NCBI RefSeq assembly: GCF_036013525.1
Contig: NZ_CP107853.1
Span: forward strand, 6,448,001 to 6,512,000
DNA length: 64,000 nucleotides
Direction: 5' to 3'
From: Nonomuraea sp. NBC_00507
Lineage (GTDB): Bacteria; Actinomycetota; Actinomycetes; Streptosporangiales; Streptosporangiaceae
The position numbers and the translations under genes were made by a program. Each line of letters begins with the position of its first letter. The first letter of the stretch is position 1. Of this stretch, positions 28,101 to 35,550 are shown one piece after another. Under the pieces are notes generated by a model. The model was not told the origin of the DNA. It ran no database searches and saw nothing but the letters and a program-made list of their open reading frames with translations.

Positions 28101-28258
28101 TCTTCGTCGCCACCCTGCACCGCGCCGTGCTCGACCTGCGGCGGGGCGAGTTCGCGGAGGCGGAGGAGCGCCTGCACGCAGCCCTCGGCCCGGCCGTCGC
28201 CGACCCGCTAAAGGATGGCGGTGGTTGGTCGGGGCCGATCGGTCCGGCGGGGAGGTGA
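25106..28258 (+). CDS. Giant TPR-repeat protein of unknown function
   Basis: A 1050-residue soluble protein, very rich in alanine and leucine helices. The second half, from about residue 640, contains clear tetratricopeptide repeats (ALSRLGFNHAELDEPDQALEAYERS, AVLLAGRGHRPQAAACEARV, VRYNLGVLAYTEGDAERALEEF). The first half is helical with weaker repeats. No CHAT, NB-ARC, kinase or HTH domain is visible, unlike many long actinomycete TPR proteins. It contains a TTA leucine codon (codon 154). The start is ATG 25106 with a weak ribosome binding site; GTG 25100 is an alternative. It may act as a scaffold; no specific role can be stated. Confidence 0.75.
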   Translation: MTDPAAALAARIERFEQAADPGLIWDPAALDEAEQAMRACAGDRSDAATWRLIGMLHLARYRLDQRTTQDAAIAGAFFAAVAVVDPGRLPEKLRGSGMPPGDSAGTWAGLLEEIFLHVDPAAYRHVGLLIHALVRRAVAHPTVDTADRLQQLLLQQAMRSADPSWAPGALALLGSGLVRLHGQTGARELIDAAVHVLFRAALGAPGEVAYRGELAAALALAAPGEEDLVRAYLAAAESAPGSRGRSQTLLALVELTRARAAGSVLDDDLLAFIRVGQCALDFWHEQWAHPGVLAPYAAGLLEWYVVTGDERSLEAGREMLDALGVAPGEPARGRGDSFAQVSDDSVGRLAADPIVRLGADPIARLALLAERRWRRYGVTGEQADLDVAIDAIREAVGPAPPGHPDRARLLATLANALLERAVVTGGDPTEPITAARAALAAHAQQDPARPEALLLLAQSLSLRLTPATADEAVTALRETLTFAEHLTLRADAYGRLSEVLQWRATHPAPAPPEGAGAEDVNDAVLAARQGLELAVKTSRDQAPAQRLLSHALLTRFSALGDARDLSEALALARNGDADLLNRLSAVLDGPPPAMDEHLVQAAVELALLTSDEDLTLKLLHFAEHQFDPAGERGQAPGDRGGFLLSAALRLAELGRLRAAKAVLARAAAAFDEAGERARTADALSRLGFNHAELDEPDQALEAYERSAAVYGALGETRSEARQLTGMGVVLLRAGDPARAVDRHLRAAALCAAAGLAAEEASHQAQAADACLAAGDPAAAVACAARAREMYLTLGERKPAATALIPAARAAVDQGDLTAAVERMTACAIELEAAGAWEDACRALDAHAVLLAGRGHRPQAAACEARVVEIVRRRGERREPADEWYRIARRRRATGDAAGARAAFELAEREYEAISHHDGSASVRYNLGVLAYTEGDAERALEEFGAAGETFARMRAPAKEAVALTMRAFCLAGLDRVDDALPELQRALELAVGEGDLDALFVATLHRAVLDLRRGEFAEAEERLHAALGPAVADPLKDGGGWSGPIGPAGR

Positions 28259-28294
28259 CGGGGCCTCGCCACCTCCGGCGGAGGCGCCGCCGGA

Positions 28295-28549
28295 CTAGTG
28301 GTCCATCCACTTCGAGTCCGGCATCAGCGTGGCCACGACCAGGTAGCCGAAGAAGCCGACCGCGAGCCCCACCGCGTAGGCCCCGAACACCTCGGGCACG
28401 TCGAACAACGCCGTCACCGCCCCGCCGCCCACCGCGGCCAGCACCGTGGCGAGGTCGGTCAGACCCACGGCGCCCTCCCTGCGGCGCAGCGTCCGGTATG
28501 TGATCCAGCCGATCACCAGCCCGAAGCAGATCGCGCCGAGCACCGCCAT
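28295..28549 (-). CDS. Small two- to three-helix membrane protein
   Basis: An 84-residue hydrophobic protein with segments at about 2-18 (VLGAICFGLVIGWITYR), 33-50 and 52-74 (GAYAVGLAVGFFGYLVVATLM) and a short charged tail. A perfect AGGAGG lies seven bases before ATG 28549, a strong translation signal. No family is recognised. It is convergent with the TPR gene, which ends 36 bases away. Confidence 0.75.
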   Translation of the reverse strand: MAVLGAICFGLVIGWITYRTLRRREGAVGLTDLATVLAAVGGGAVTALFDVPEVFGAYAVGLAVGFFGYLVVATLMPDSKWMDH

Positions 28550-28654
28550 GGGAACCTCCTCGTCGTTCAGACCGCCACCAGCGGGTTTCGCGCCGTGTGC
28601 CGGGGCCCGCCGGAAGGATCTTCGTTCACCATGGCACGCGGCGAGACCTTCTGA

Positions 28655-29110
28655 CTAGAGGTAGGACTTGGCCGCACTCACGAGTTCGGCCGTGCCGTCG
28701 GGCGTGTCGACGTAGAGGGCGGCTTCCGGGGTGCGCTCGCGGACGTCCTGGTCGCGGATCGCGAACACGGCCGGAGCCACGCCCACGTCGCCGTAGCGGC
28801 TCGCCACGGCCTCGCCGATCGCCTGCCGCACGTCCCCGACCACGTCCCTGACCGTGTGGCCGGAGCCGGAAGCGGCGAGGTAACCCAGCATCCCCGCGAA
28901 TCGCAGCTCCGTCTCGGCCGCCGGCCGCTGCTCGGGGAGCACGGGCCGGTCCAGCCAGAACACCTTGCCCGTCAGGAACGCCTCGTAGCCGGCGCCCTCG
29001 TGGCCCAGCATGCGTGCCGTCCCGGCGAGCAACGCCCCGAACTCGGCCAGGTCCGCCTCAGGCGGCAGGTCCGTCGTGACGAACAGGGGCACGATCAGCG
29101 AGTCGACCAT
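28655..29110 (-). CDS. Conserved-looking protein of unknown function
   Basis: A 151-residue soluble protein beginning MVDSLIVPLFVTTDLPPE. It mixes alpha and beta segments, has one central HTVRDVVGDVRQAIGEAV helix, and ends in a helix (TAELVSAAKSYL). GGAGGG is nine bases before ATG 29110. Codon usage is normal for the window and the frame has high third-position GC, so it is very likely coding. No domain is recognised. Confidence 0.6.
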   Translation of the reverse strand: MVDSLIVPLFVTTDLPPEADLAEFGALLAGTARMLGHEGAGYEAFLTGKVFWLDRPVLPEQRPAAETELRFAGMLGYLAASGSGHTVRDVVGDVRQAIGEAVASRYGDVGVAPAVFAIRDQDVRERTPEAALYVDTPDGTAELVSAAKSYL

Positions 29111-29184
29111 AGGCTCATCCCTCCATGAGGAGGCTCATCGTAGGGTGCCCCACCGACAATCCCCGCGCCCGCCACACCGGCCGC

Positions 29185-29733
29185 TCAGCGATCGATCCAC
29201 TCGTCCTCGAGTGCCGAGTGCACGATCGAGTCGCGCCACCCGTGCGGCGTGTGCACGTGGTGCCGGATCCGGCCCTCCTCTACCATCCCCGCCGTCAGCA
29301 TCGCCAGCTGCGCGGGCAGATTGGCCGGCGACCGGGCACCCCAGATCCGGTGCAGCCCGAGCTCCTTGAACCCGAACGACAGCAGCAGCCGCACCAGGTC
29401 CGTGCCGACTCCGCGGCCCCACACGTCGGGGTGGAGCCCGAAGCCGATCTCCGCACTGTGCGGGTGCTCGGACTCGATGCTCAGGCGGGCCACCCCGATC
29501 AGGTCGCGGCGCTCGGCGTCGACCACGGCCATCACGTAGAGCAGCCGCGGCTGCGCACAGACCGCCGCCATGGCCTCGTCCACCAGGTCCGCGACCTCGC
29601 CCAAGGTGCGCGGCGCGAACGGCATGTGCTGCGTGACGGTGGGATCGCCGTAGATGGCGTGCAGCGCGGGCACGTCGGCCTCGGTCACGTCACGGAGGCC
29701 GAGTCGATCCCTGTTCCACACCACCTGGCGCAT
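29185..29733 (-). CDS. GNAT-family N-acetyltransferase
   Basis: A 182-residue acetyltransferase of the RimJ/RimL-like branch. The N-terminal RLGLRDVTEADVPALHAIYGDP, the beta-bulge region IGFGLHPDVWGRGVGTDLVRLLL with the pyrophosphate-binding Q/R-x-x-G-x-G/A variant (WGRGVG), and the HRIWGARSPANLPAQLAML stretch are typical. It would transfer acetyl from acetyl-CoA to an amine of a protein N-terminus, antibiotic or metabolite. The start ATG 29733 gives the usual length. It stands alone between an unknown gene and the CbiX-like gene on the same strand. Confidence 0.88.
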   Translation of the reverse strand: MRQVVWNRDRLGLRDVTEADVPALHAIYGDPTVTQHMPFAPRTLGEVADLVDEAMAAVCAQPRLLYVMAVVDAERRDLIGVARLSIESEHPHSAEIGFGLHPDVWGRGVGTDLVRLLLSFGFKELGLHRIWGARSPANLPAQLAMLTAGMVEEGRIRHHVHTPHGWRDSIVHSALEDEWIDR

Positions 29734-29776
29734 GCGCAGACGGTAACGCGAGTTCCGTGATCTTTACAAGCCCTTG

Positions 29777-30565
29777 TCAAGTCGCGAGTTGACTGCCGTA
29801 AGCTCGCGCGACAAGTTCGGCGACCGCGCTGTGCGAGCCGAGCGGCTCCGCATGCCCGGCGTTGATCTCCACGGCGGCCCGCTCGACGATTCCAGGGGGC
29901 GCCTCGTGGCCGATCATGCAGGGCGCGATCGCCAGCCGCTCGGCGCCGGCCGCGCGCAGGCGCTGGGCGGCGACGCTCACGCCCGGTTCGCTGTCGAGCG
30001 CGGCGGCCACGACCGGGAGCGTGAGCCGGGAGGCCAGCAGCACCGCGGTGGCCTGCACGGCGCGCACCGCGCGCTCGCCGCCGACGGTGCCGAGGATGAC
30101 GGCGTCCACGGGGCTGGAGACGTTCAGCAGGCGGACGCGGTCGGCCCGGGCCAGGCCGCGCTCGGCGAGCCGGATGTGCAGGGCCTCGGCCAGCAGCGGG
30201 TGCGGCCCGAGCGCGTCGGACACCGCGGCCCCTGAGCCGCCGGCTGCCACGGCCTTGCCGATCTCCGCCATGACGACGGGGTCTTCCCAGGTGAGCAGGG
30301 GCACGATGACCACGTCGCGGCCGGTGGGAAGGGAGTCCGCCAGGTCGGCGACGCTCGACAGCCGGACCTCGATCTGGGGGTTGTCCACGCGTACCACGGC
30401 GGCGATCTCTTCTGCCACGCCGGCGGTGTCGCCGGGGGTGGCGAGCACGAGCACAGGAGCGTCCGGCGGCAGGGACGTGGGCACGGGCCGGCGGTGGCGA
30501 CCGCCGCCCGGCCGAGGGGAACGTTCACGTACAGGCAGGCTCACAGGCGGGCAGTTTATGCCCAT
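29777..30565 (-). CDS. CbiX/SirB-like chelatase-fold protein, probably degenerate
   Basis: A 262-residue protein with the double-repeat pattern of sirohydrochlorin chelatases (VLVLATPGDTAGVAEEI at the first strand and RLAIAPCMIGHEAPPGIVERA in the second half). Active members have a histidine in the first strand-loop (HGS/HGT type); here the position reads ATPGD, so the metal-binding residue seems lost. The N-terminal 30 residues are basic and proline-rich and may be untranslated; an internal GTG before PTSLPPDAP is possible. No siroheme or cobalamin genes are nearby. Ferrochelatase-like activity is doubtful. Confidence 0.6.
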   Translation of the reverse strand: MGINCPPVSLPVRERSPRPGGGRHRRPVPTSLPPDAPVLVLATPGDTAGVAEEIAAVVRVDNPQIEVRLSSVADLADSLPTGRDVVIVPLLTWEDPVVMAEIGKAVAAGGSGAAVSDALGPHPLLAEALHIRLAERGLARADRVRLLNVSSPVDAVILGTVGGERAVRAVQATAVLLASRLTLPVVAAALDSEPGVSVAAQRLRAAGAERLAIAPCMIGHEAPPGIVERAAVEINAGHAEPLGSHSAVAELVARAYGSQLAT

Positions 30566-30687
30566 TCGATGGGTGTTGTTCCGTGAATAGATGGCGATTC
30601 CGTCACAACCCTGACCCTGTGCTCGAGATCACATCGTGATCCCTCGGAACGTTGACTTATCCATACAAAACGGAAAGCTTGGAGCAA

Positions 30688-30704
30688 CTAGAAACGCGTT
30701 CTAG
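30688..30704. promoter_or_regulatory. Inverted repeat upstream of the MFS gene (TetR-like operator)
   Basis: CTAGAA-ACGCG-TTCTAG: 6-base arms around a 5-base centre, 37 bases before the ATG and close to the ribosome binding site. The form resembles operators of TetR-family repressors. No TetR gene lies next to it, so the regulator would be encoded elsewhere. Confidence 0.45.
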
Positions 30705-30740
30705 AGCGATGTCCCACAACCGTCCCCCGGAGGATGGGTC

Positions 30741-32060
30741 ATGAAGCCGTTCTATGTCCGCGAGCTGGGCGTTTACCCGGTCGGTCGCCGCCGGATCTTC
30801 CTGCTGGCGATCGCGGTCCTGGCGAGTCTGGTGGCCAACTTCGAGACCACGATCGCCACCATCCTGCCCCTCCTCATGGAGGACCTGGGCATGTCGCTCA
30901 CCGTCTACGGGCAGATCGCCGCGCTGTCGGTGCTCGTGGGCGGGCTCTCGGCCGGTTTCGGGGGCATCCTGTCCGACCGGTGGGGGCGGGTCACGATCCT
31001 GGTGCCCACCCTGACCATCACGGCCGCCTGCAACTTCCTGCTCGCCACCGTGGACTCGGTGGCCGGCCTGTTCTGGATCCGCTGCCTGATGTTGTTCATC
31101 GAGGGCGCGGGGATCACGATCACCGCCTCGCTCGTCCGGGACTTCTCGCCGCGGCTGGGCCGGGCGCAGGCGTTCGCGTTCTGGACGTGGGGTCCCGTCG
31201 GGGCGTCGTTCCTGGCCTCGTTCATCGCGGGGTTCACGCTGCCGCTGTTCGGCAACGCGTGGCAGTCGCAGGCGATCATCATGGGCGTCGTGTCGCTGGG
31301 TATGTGCGGCGTCATCATCTGGAAGATCGCCGAGCCGTCGGCGGCGCTGCGGGCCGAGGTGCTCGAGTCCGAGATGGCCGTGCAGGCCGAGGGGCGGACC
31401 CAGCACGGCCGGGTACGTGAGCTGTTCCGGCATCCGCACCTGTGGGCCCACGTCCTCGGCAACACCGGCTGGCAGGTCCTCTACTGGACGTTCGCGATCT
31501 TCGGCCAGACCATACTGACGGGCGCGTTCGGCATGGACCCGGCGGCGGCCAACCGGGTGGTGGCGCTGGGCATCGTGCTCAACGCCGTGGCCGTGGTCAT
31601 CGTGGGCCGGGTCTCGGACCGCATCCAGCTGCGCAAGCCGTTCACCGCCGTGGGCACCCTGCTGACCGTGGCGATGCTCGTGTACTTCATCACCCTGATC
31701 GGCCCGGGCGTCCCGGCGGCACAGGTGACGGTCGTGTACGCACTGCTCTACCTGTTCATGGGCGTCGCGTACGTGCCGTGGATGGCCAACTTCTCCGAGA
31801 ACGCCGAGGACGTCGAATCCCGGCTGCAGGGCTCGGCCCTCGGCATCTGGGGCATGGTCGTCCGCGTCATGATCGTGGTGCTGCTCGTGGTCTCGCCGCT
31901 GGTGGTGGAGTCCGGCGGCTGGCAGACGTGGCTCGGTGTGGCGCTCGCCGGACAGGTCGTGTTCCTGGTCTCGATGGTGGCCTTCAAGGGCAGATGGCGT
32001 ACGGCGCTCAGCGTGCCTGCAGCACAACCGGCCGCGGATTCCCCGGGGCCCACACCGTGA
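30741..32060 (+). CDS. MFS transporter
   Basis: A 439-residue 12-helix major facilitator. The loop 2-3 motif GGILSDRWGRVTILVPT is intact and repeated in weaker form in the second half (VGRVSDRIQLRKPF). It starts at ATG 30741 with GGAGGA six bases upstream. The acidic cytoplasmic loop near 195-225 and the long hydrophobic N-terminal helix fit organic-acid or drug permeases. The substrate is unknown. It is convergent with the MHS-family transporter and separated from it by a strong hairpin. Confidence 0.85.
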   Translation: MKPFYVRELGVYPVGRRRIFLLAIAVLASLVANFETTIATILPLLMEDLGMSLTVYGQIAALSVLVGGLSAGFGGILSDRWGRVTILVPTLTITAACNFLLATVDSVAGLFWIRCLMLFIEGAGITITASLVRDFSPRLGRAQAFAFWTWGPVGASFLASFIAGFTLPLFGNAWQSQAIIMGVVSLGMCGVIIWKIAEPSAALRAEVLESEMAVQAEGRTQHGRVRELFRHPHLWAHVLGNTGWQVLYWTFAIFGQTILTGAFGMDPAAANRVVALGIVLNAVAVVIVGRVSDRIQLRKPFTAVGTLLTVAMLVYFITLIGPGVPAAQVTVVYALLYLFMGVAYVPWMANFSENAEDVESRLQGSALGIWGMVVRVMIVVLLVVSPLVVESGGWQTWLGVALAGQVVFLVSMVAFKGRWRTALSVPAAQPAADSPGPTP

Positions 32061-32100
32061 TGCCCTGCGGCGGCGACCTCACGTAACCGCGCCCTTCCGC

Positions 32101-32128
32101 GCGGGCGGCGGTGGCAGCCGCCGCCCGC
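32101..32128. terminator. Bidirectional hairpin terminator between convergent MFS genes
   Basis: GCGGGCGGCGG and its exact complement form an 11-base stem with a 6-base loop, placed between the stops of two convergent genes (32060 and 32152). Confidence 0.75.
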
Positions 32129-32151
32129 CTTCGCGGCAATCGAGTGGTGCT

Positions 32152-33486
32152 TCAGGCGAACGGCCCGACCTGGCCGGGGATCCCGGGGCGCGGCGCGGGC
32201 TTCGTCTCTGCGGCGAGGTCGAGGTCGCGGGTCTCCGGCGCGATGGCCAGGCCCAAGGTGGTGACGGCCAGGGCGATGACCACGTAGATCGACACCGCGA
32301 CTGTGGTCTGGTACGTCTGGAACAGCTGGAGCGCGATGATCGGCGCCAGGGCGCCGCCCACGATGCCGGCCACCTGATAGCCCATGGAGGCCCCGCTGTA
32401 ACGCAGCCGGGTGCTGAACAGCTCGGCGATGAACGCGGCCTGCGGCCCGTACATCGCGGCGTGCGTGATCAGCGCGGCCACGGCGGCCAGCGCGATCAGC
32501 GGGAACGACTTCGTTTCGAGCAGTGGGAAGAACGCGAACACCCACACCGCCGCGCCCACGACGCCCCCGAAGTAGACCGGCCGCCGCCCCACCCGGTCCG
32601 ACAGCGCCCCGAACAGCGGGATCAGCGCCAGCTGCAGCGCCGAGCCGATGAGGACCGCGTTCAGCGCGTACGAGCGCGGAAGGTCCAGCTGGCCGGTGAT
32701 GTAGACGATGATGTACGCGGTGAAGGTGTAGAACGCCACGTCCACCCCGATCCGCGCGGTGAAGGCGGACAGCAGCGCGCGCGGGTGCGTCCGCAGCACC
32801 TCCAGCAGCGGCATCTTCGCCTTGGCGCCTTGCTGCTCGACCTCGGCGAACAACGGCGACTCGGTGATCTTCAGCCGCACCCACAGGCCCACGAACACCA
32901 GCGCGCCCGACAGCAGGAACGGCACCCGCCAGCCCCACGACAGGAACGCCGTGTCCGACTGGACGAATGACAGGAGGGTGAGCAGGCCGGTGGCCAGCAC
33001 GTACCCGGCCGGCACACCGACCTGCGGCCAGCTGGCGTTGAACCCGCGCCGCCGCCCGTCGCCGTGCTCCAGCGACATGATCACCGCGCCGCCCCACTCG
33101 CCGCCGAGTCCGAGTCCCTGAACGAAGCGCAGCAGCGCCAGCAGGATCGGCGCGATCACGCCCACGCTCGCGTAGCCGGGCAGCACGCCGATGAGGAACG
33201 TCGAGACGCCCATCACCAGCAGCGTCACCACCAGCACGGTCTTGCGGCCCACCCGGTCGCCGAAGTGGCCGAACACCACGCCGCCCAGCGGCCTGGCGAC
33301 GAACGCCACGGCATTGGTGGTCAGCGACGCCAGCGTCGCGTTGAACGGGTCGAGCCCGGGGAAGAACAACTTGGGGAAGACCAGCGTCGCGGCCGTCGTG
33401 TAGAGGAAGAAGTCGTACCACTCCAGCGACGTGCCGATCAGGCTGGCGAGGATCACCCGCCGGGTCTGTTGCGCGGAGCTTGACAT
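32152..33486 (-). CDS. MHS-family metabolite:H+ symporter
   Basis: A 444-residue 12-helix transporter of the metabolite:proton symporter branch of MFS (ShiA/ProP/KgtP-like). Branch-specific features are SLEWYDFFLYTTAATLVFPKLFF at the first helix, FGHFGDRVGRKTVLVVTLLVMG after helix 2, and GLGLGGEWGGAVIMSLEH near helix 4. Such proteins import carboxylates, aromatic acids or compatible solutes with protons. AGGAG precedes ATG 33486. It is divergent from the GntR-type regulator with shared inverted repeats, so it is probably that regulator's target. Confidence 0.88.
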   Translation of the reverse strand: MSSSAQQTRRVILASLIGTSLEWYDFFLYTTAATLVFPKLFFPGLDPFNATLASLTTNAVAFVARPLGGVVFGHFGDRVGRKTVLVVTLLVMGVSTFLIGVLPGYASVGVIAPILLALLRFVQGLGLGGEWGGAVIMSLEHGDGRRRGFNASWPQVGVPAGYVLATGLLTLLSFVQSDTAFLSWGWRVPFLLSGALVFVGLWVRLKITESPLFAEVEQQGAKAKMPLLEVLRTHPRALLSAFTARIGVDVAFYTFTAYIIVYITGQLDLPRSYALNAVLIGSALQLALIPLFGALSDRVGRRPVYFGGVVGAAVWVFAFFPLLETKSFPLIALAAVAALITHAAMYGPQAAFIAELFSTRLRYSGASMGYQVAGIVGGALAPIIALQLFQTYQTTVAVSIYVVIALAVTTLGLAIAPETRDLDLAAETKPAPRPGIPGQVGPFA

Positions 33487-33500
33487 CGATTGCTCCTAAG

Positions 33501-33551
33501 TTGTCGAGGGGGAGATAGTTTCAACATAAGAATCGTTGAACAATTCGACAA
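33501..33551. promoter_or_regulatory. Nested inverted repeats in the MHS transporter/GntR intergenic region
   Basis: Outer pair TTGTCGA (33501-33507) and TCGACAA (33545-33551); inner pair TTCAAC (33520-33525) and GTTGAA (33535-33540). Both pairs are symmetric about nearly the same centre in an AT-rich intergenic stretch, as expected for operators of the divergent FCD-type regulator. Confidence 0.5.
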
Positions 33552-34261
33552 GAGGTTTGCTCCATGATTCCCTGTTAAATGTGGATGACGTCGTCGCTGA
33601 TCTCTCCCAGGACCGGCCCCGGCTGGGACGCAGCAGCACGGCCGAGCGGGTGGCCGACATCCTGCGCGACCGCATCAGCGAGGGTTTCTTCCGCCCCGGC
33701 CAGCGGCTGTCGGAGGAGGCCATCTCCGAAGGGCTCGGCGTGTCACGCAACACGCTGCGGGAGGCGTTCCGGCTGCTCGGGCACGAGCGGCTGCTCGACC
33801 ACAAGCTCAACAGGGGCGTGTTCGTGTGCCTGCCGTCCGTCGAGGACGTGCTCGACCTCTACCGGGTGCGCCGCGTGCTGGAGGGCGCGGCGGTGCGCCG
33901 TCCGGCATCGCCGCGGGCGCTGACCGTGGTCAGAGAGGCCATGCGGGACGCCGAGCGGGCCGCCGCCAAGGATGACTGGCTGGGGGTCGGCACCGCCAAC
34001 ATCCGCTTCCATCAGGCGCTCGTGTCGCTCAACGACAGCCCGAGGATCGACGAGCTCATGCGCCAGCTGCTGGCCGAGCTGCGCCTGGTCTTCCACGTGA
34101 TGGAGAACCCACGGGCCTTCCACGAGCCGTTCGTCGACCGCAACCGCACGCTGCTCGAGCTGATCGAGGCCGGCAAGCCGGAGGAGGCCGCGGCCTATCT
34201 GGACGACTATCTGGACCACGCGCAAGAGCTGCTCGTCCAAGCGTACGAGCCGAACCGCTAA
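33536..34261 (+). CDS. GntR-family regulator with FCD sensor domain
   Basis: A regulator of up to 241 residues. The winged HTH (about residues 33-95 of this frame, AERVADILRDRISEGFFRPGQRLSEEAISEGLGVSRNTLREAFRLL) has the GntR pattern. A helical FCD domain follows with likely metal-binding positions around the first helices (DLYRVRRVLEGAAVR), FHQALVSL and the DYLDHAQELL helix. The start is uncertain: TTG 33536 is the outer limit and GTG 33581 would remove 15 poorly conserved residues. It probably senses an organic acid and controls the divergent MHS symporter. Confidence 0.85.
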   Translation: MNNSTRGLLHDSLLNVDDVVADLSQDRPRLGRSSTAERVADILRDRISEGFFRPGQRLSEEAISEGLGVSRNTLREAFRLLGHERLLDHKLNRGVFVCLPSVEDVLDLYRVRRVLEGAAVRRPASPRALTVVREAMRDAERAAAKDDWLGVGTANIRFHQALVSLNDSPRIDELMRQLLAELRLVFHVMENPRAFHEPFVDRNRTLLELIEAGKPEEAAAYLDDYLDHAQELLVQAYEPNR

Positions 34262-34270
34262 CGTTTCCGC

Positions 34271-34633
34271 ATGGACCGGATCTTCACCGTCGACGAGGCC
34301 CGCTCCCTGCTGCCCGGTGTGATCGAGGACGCCCGCGTGGTGATCGCCGCCCGCGCCGACCTCGCCGAGATCACCTTCGATCGGCAGGCCAGAGGCGGCT
34401 CCGAGCTCGGCGGCATTCCCGAGATGAAGGCGCTCGAGGCCCGCATCGAGGAGATCCTCAGCGGGTGGACCGGCTTGGGGATCGAGGTCAAGGGCATCGC
34501 GCCGGTGCTGGTCGACTTCCCCGCGGTGCTCGACGAGGTGTCGGTGCGCCTGTGCTGGATCGAGGGGGAGCGGGAGCTCGCCTGGTACCACCGTACGGAC
34601 CTGGGCTTCGCCGGCCGCCGTCCGCTCCCATAA
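34271..34633 (+). CDS. DUF2203-family protein
   Basis: A 120-residue protein that begins MDRIFTVDEARSLLPGVIE, the hallmark of the DUF2203 family, and ends with the conserved VRLCWIEGERELAWYHRTDLGFAGRRPLP-type tail (key residues C-W near 95 and W-Y-H near 105). The function is unknown. It lies nine bases after the GntR gene on the same strand and is probably co-transcribed with it. No ribosome binding site is obvious. Confidence 0.88.
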   Translation: MDRIFTVDEARSLLPGVIEDARVVIAARADLAEITFDRQARGGSELGGIPEMKALEARIEEILSGWTGLGIEVKGIAPVLVDFPAVLDEVSVRLCWIEGERELAWYHRTDLGFAGRRPLP

Positions 34634-34672
34634 CCGTCGTGCCGGACGAGGACGCGCCGACGGCCCGCGGGG

Positions 34673-35374
34673 TCACTTCTTCGCCTGGCCGGACATGACG
34701 TCCGTCCCGGCCGGGTTCCCTTCTGAGCCACCGGCCCGTCCCGGCGGCTCCCCGGTCGGTCCAGGAGGTGTGGGCCGGGCATCGGCAGGTGTGTCAGAGG
34801 GCTTTCCGGGCGGGCTGGGCGGGGTCTTGGCAGGTGCGGTCTTGGCGGGCGTCGGGCCCCTGGCCGCCGTCGTCTTGGCCGGCGCGACCGTCTTGCCGGG
34901 CCGCGTAGCAACAGATTCGCCGGGGTGCGCAGCGGTCTTGCTCCCCCGCGCGGTCGCGCCGACCGCCACCGGCGCCCCCCGATCTGGCGTCGGTCGTACC
35001 GTGCCCGTGGGAACGCCGCCCGGCGGCGTACGCCCGCGACCGTCGGCAGGCGTCGCGCCGCTGACAGGCAGAGCGGTGGGCGCGGCGGTGTCCGGCGTGG
35101 GGAGGACCGGCGACGCCGCGGGGCGGGCGCTGAGCGCGGCCGGCGGCGGCGCCGTCGTGTACCCCTCAGGCACGGGCACGCGGTCCAGCGTGGGCGAGCT
35201 CCCGGGAATCCCCGCCAGCACGGCGGCCATGGCCAGATGGAGCAGCCCGGCGAGCACTGTGGAGATCCGCACCGCACGCGCCCGCCGCGAGCCCCGCTCA
35301 CCGGGCGCGTCCTGGGACCGCCCGGGCTCCGGGGCCACGTCCAGGCCCGCGGTGGTCACGATCGGTGAGCCCAT
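34673..35374 (-). CDS. Membrane-anchored Pro/Ala/Thr-rich protein
   Basis: A protein of about 233 residues: a short basic cytoplasmic N-terminus, one transmembrane segment (ISTVLAGLLHLAMAAVLAGIPG at about 37-58), then about 175 residues of low-complexity Pro, Ala, Thr and Lys sequence (PAKTTAARGPTPAKTAPAKTPP), which would cross the peptidoglycan. ATG 35374 is the likely start; the open frame extends to TTG 35413. The opposite strand is also open over the same stretch (34695-35426) because of GC skew, but lacks a membrane or signal segment at its start. No function is recognised. Confidence 0.55.
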   Translation of the reverse strand: MGSPIVTTAGLDVAPEPGRSQDAPGERGSRRARAVRISTVLAGLLHLAMAAVLAGIPGSSPTLDRVPVPEGYTTAPPPAALSARPAASPVLPTPDTAAPTALPVSGATPADGRGRTPPGGVPTGTVRPTPDRGAPVAVGATARGSKTAAHPGESVATRPGKTVAPAKTTAARGPTPAKTAPAKTPPSPPGKPSDTPADARPTPPGPTGEPPGRAGGSEGNPAGTDVMSGQAKK

Positions 35375-35550
35375 GCCGACGCCATGCCGAATCCTCCGCT
35401 CGGGAACGATCAACCTTCTGATCTAGACATGGATGAGGGCGACGGTCAAGAGGCCCGCCAGCGCGCGTCCGACGGACAGCTGTGGCCGATCCGTGACGAA
35501 CCGGCCACGGCACGTGCGGGTCTAAACGGGTGAACGAAAGGATCACAGCC

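Noticed and set aside
34695..35426. Plus-strand frame of 243 codons opposite the Pro/Ala-rich membrane protein
   Set aside because: No signal or membrane segment at its start and no ribosome binding site. The minus-strand frame has a proper transmembrane anchor. Some doubt remains.
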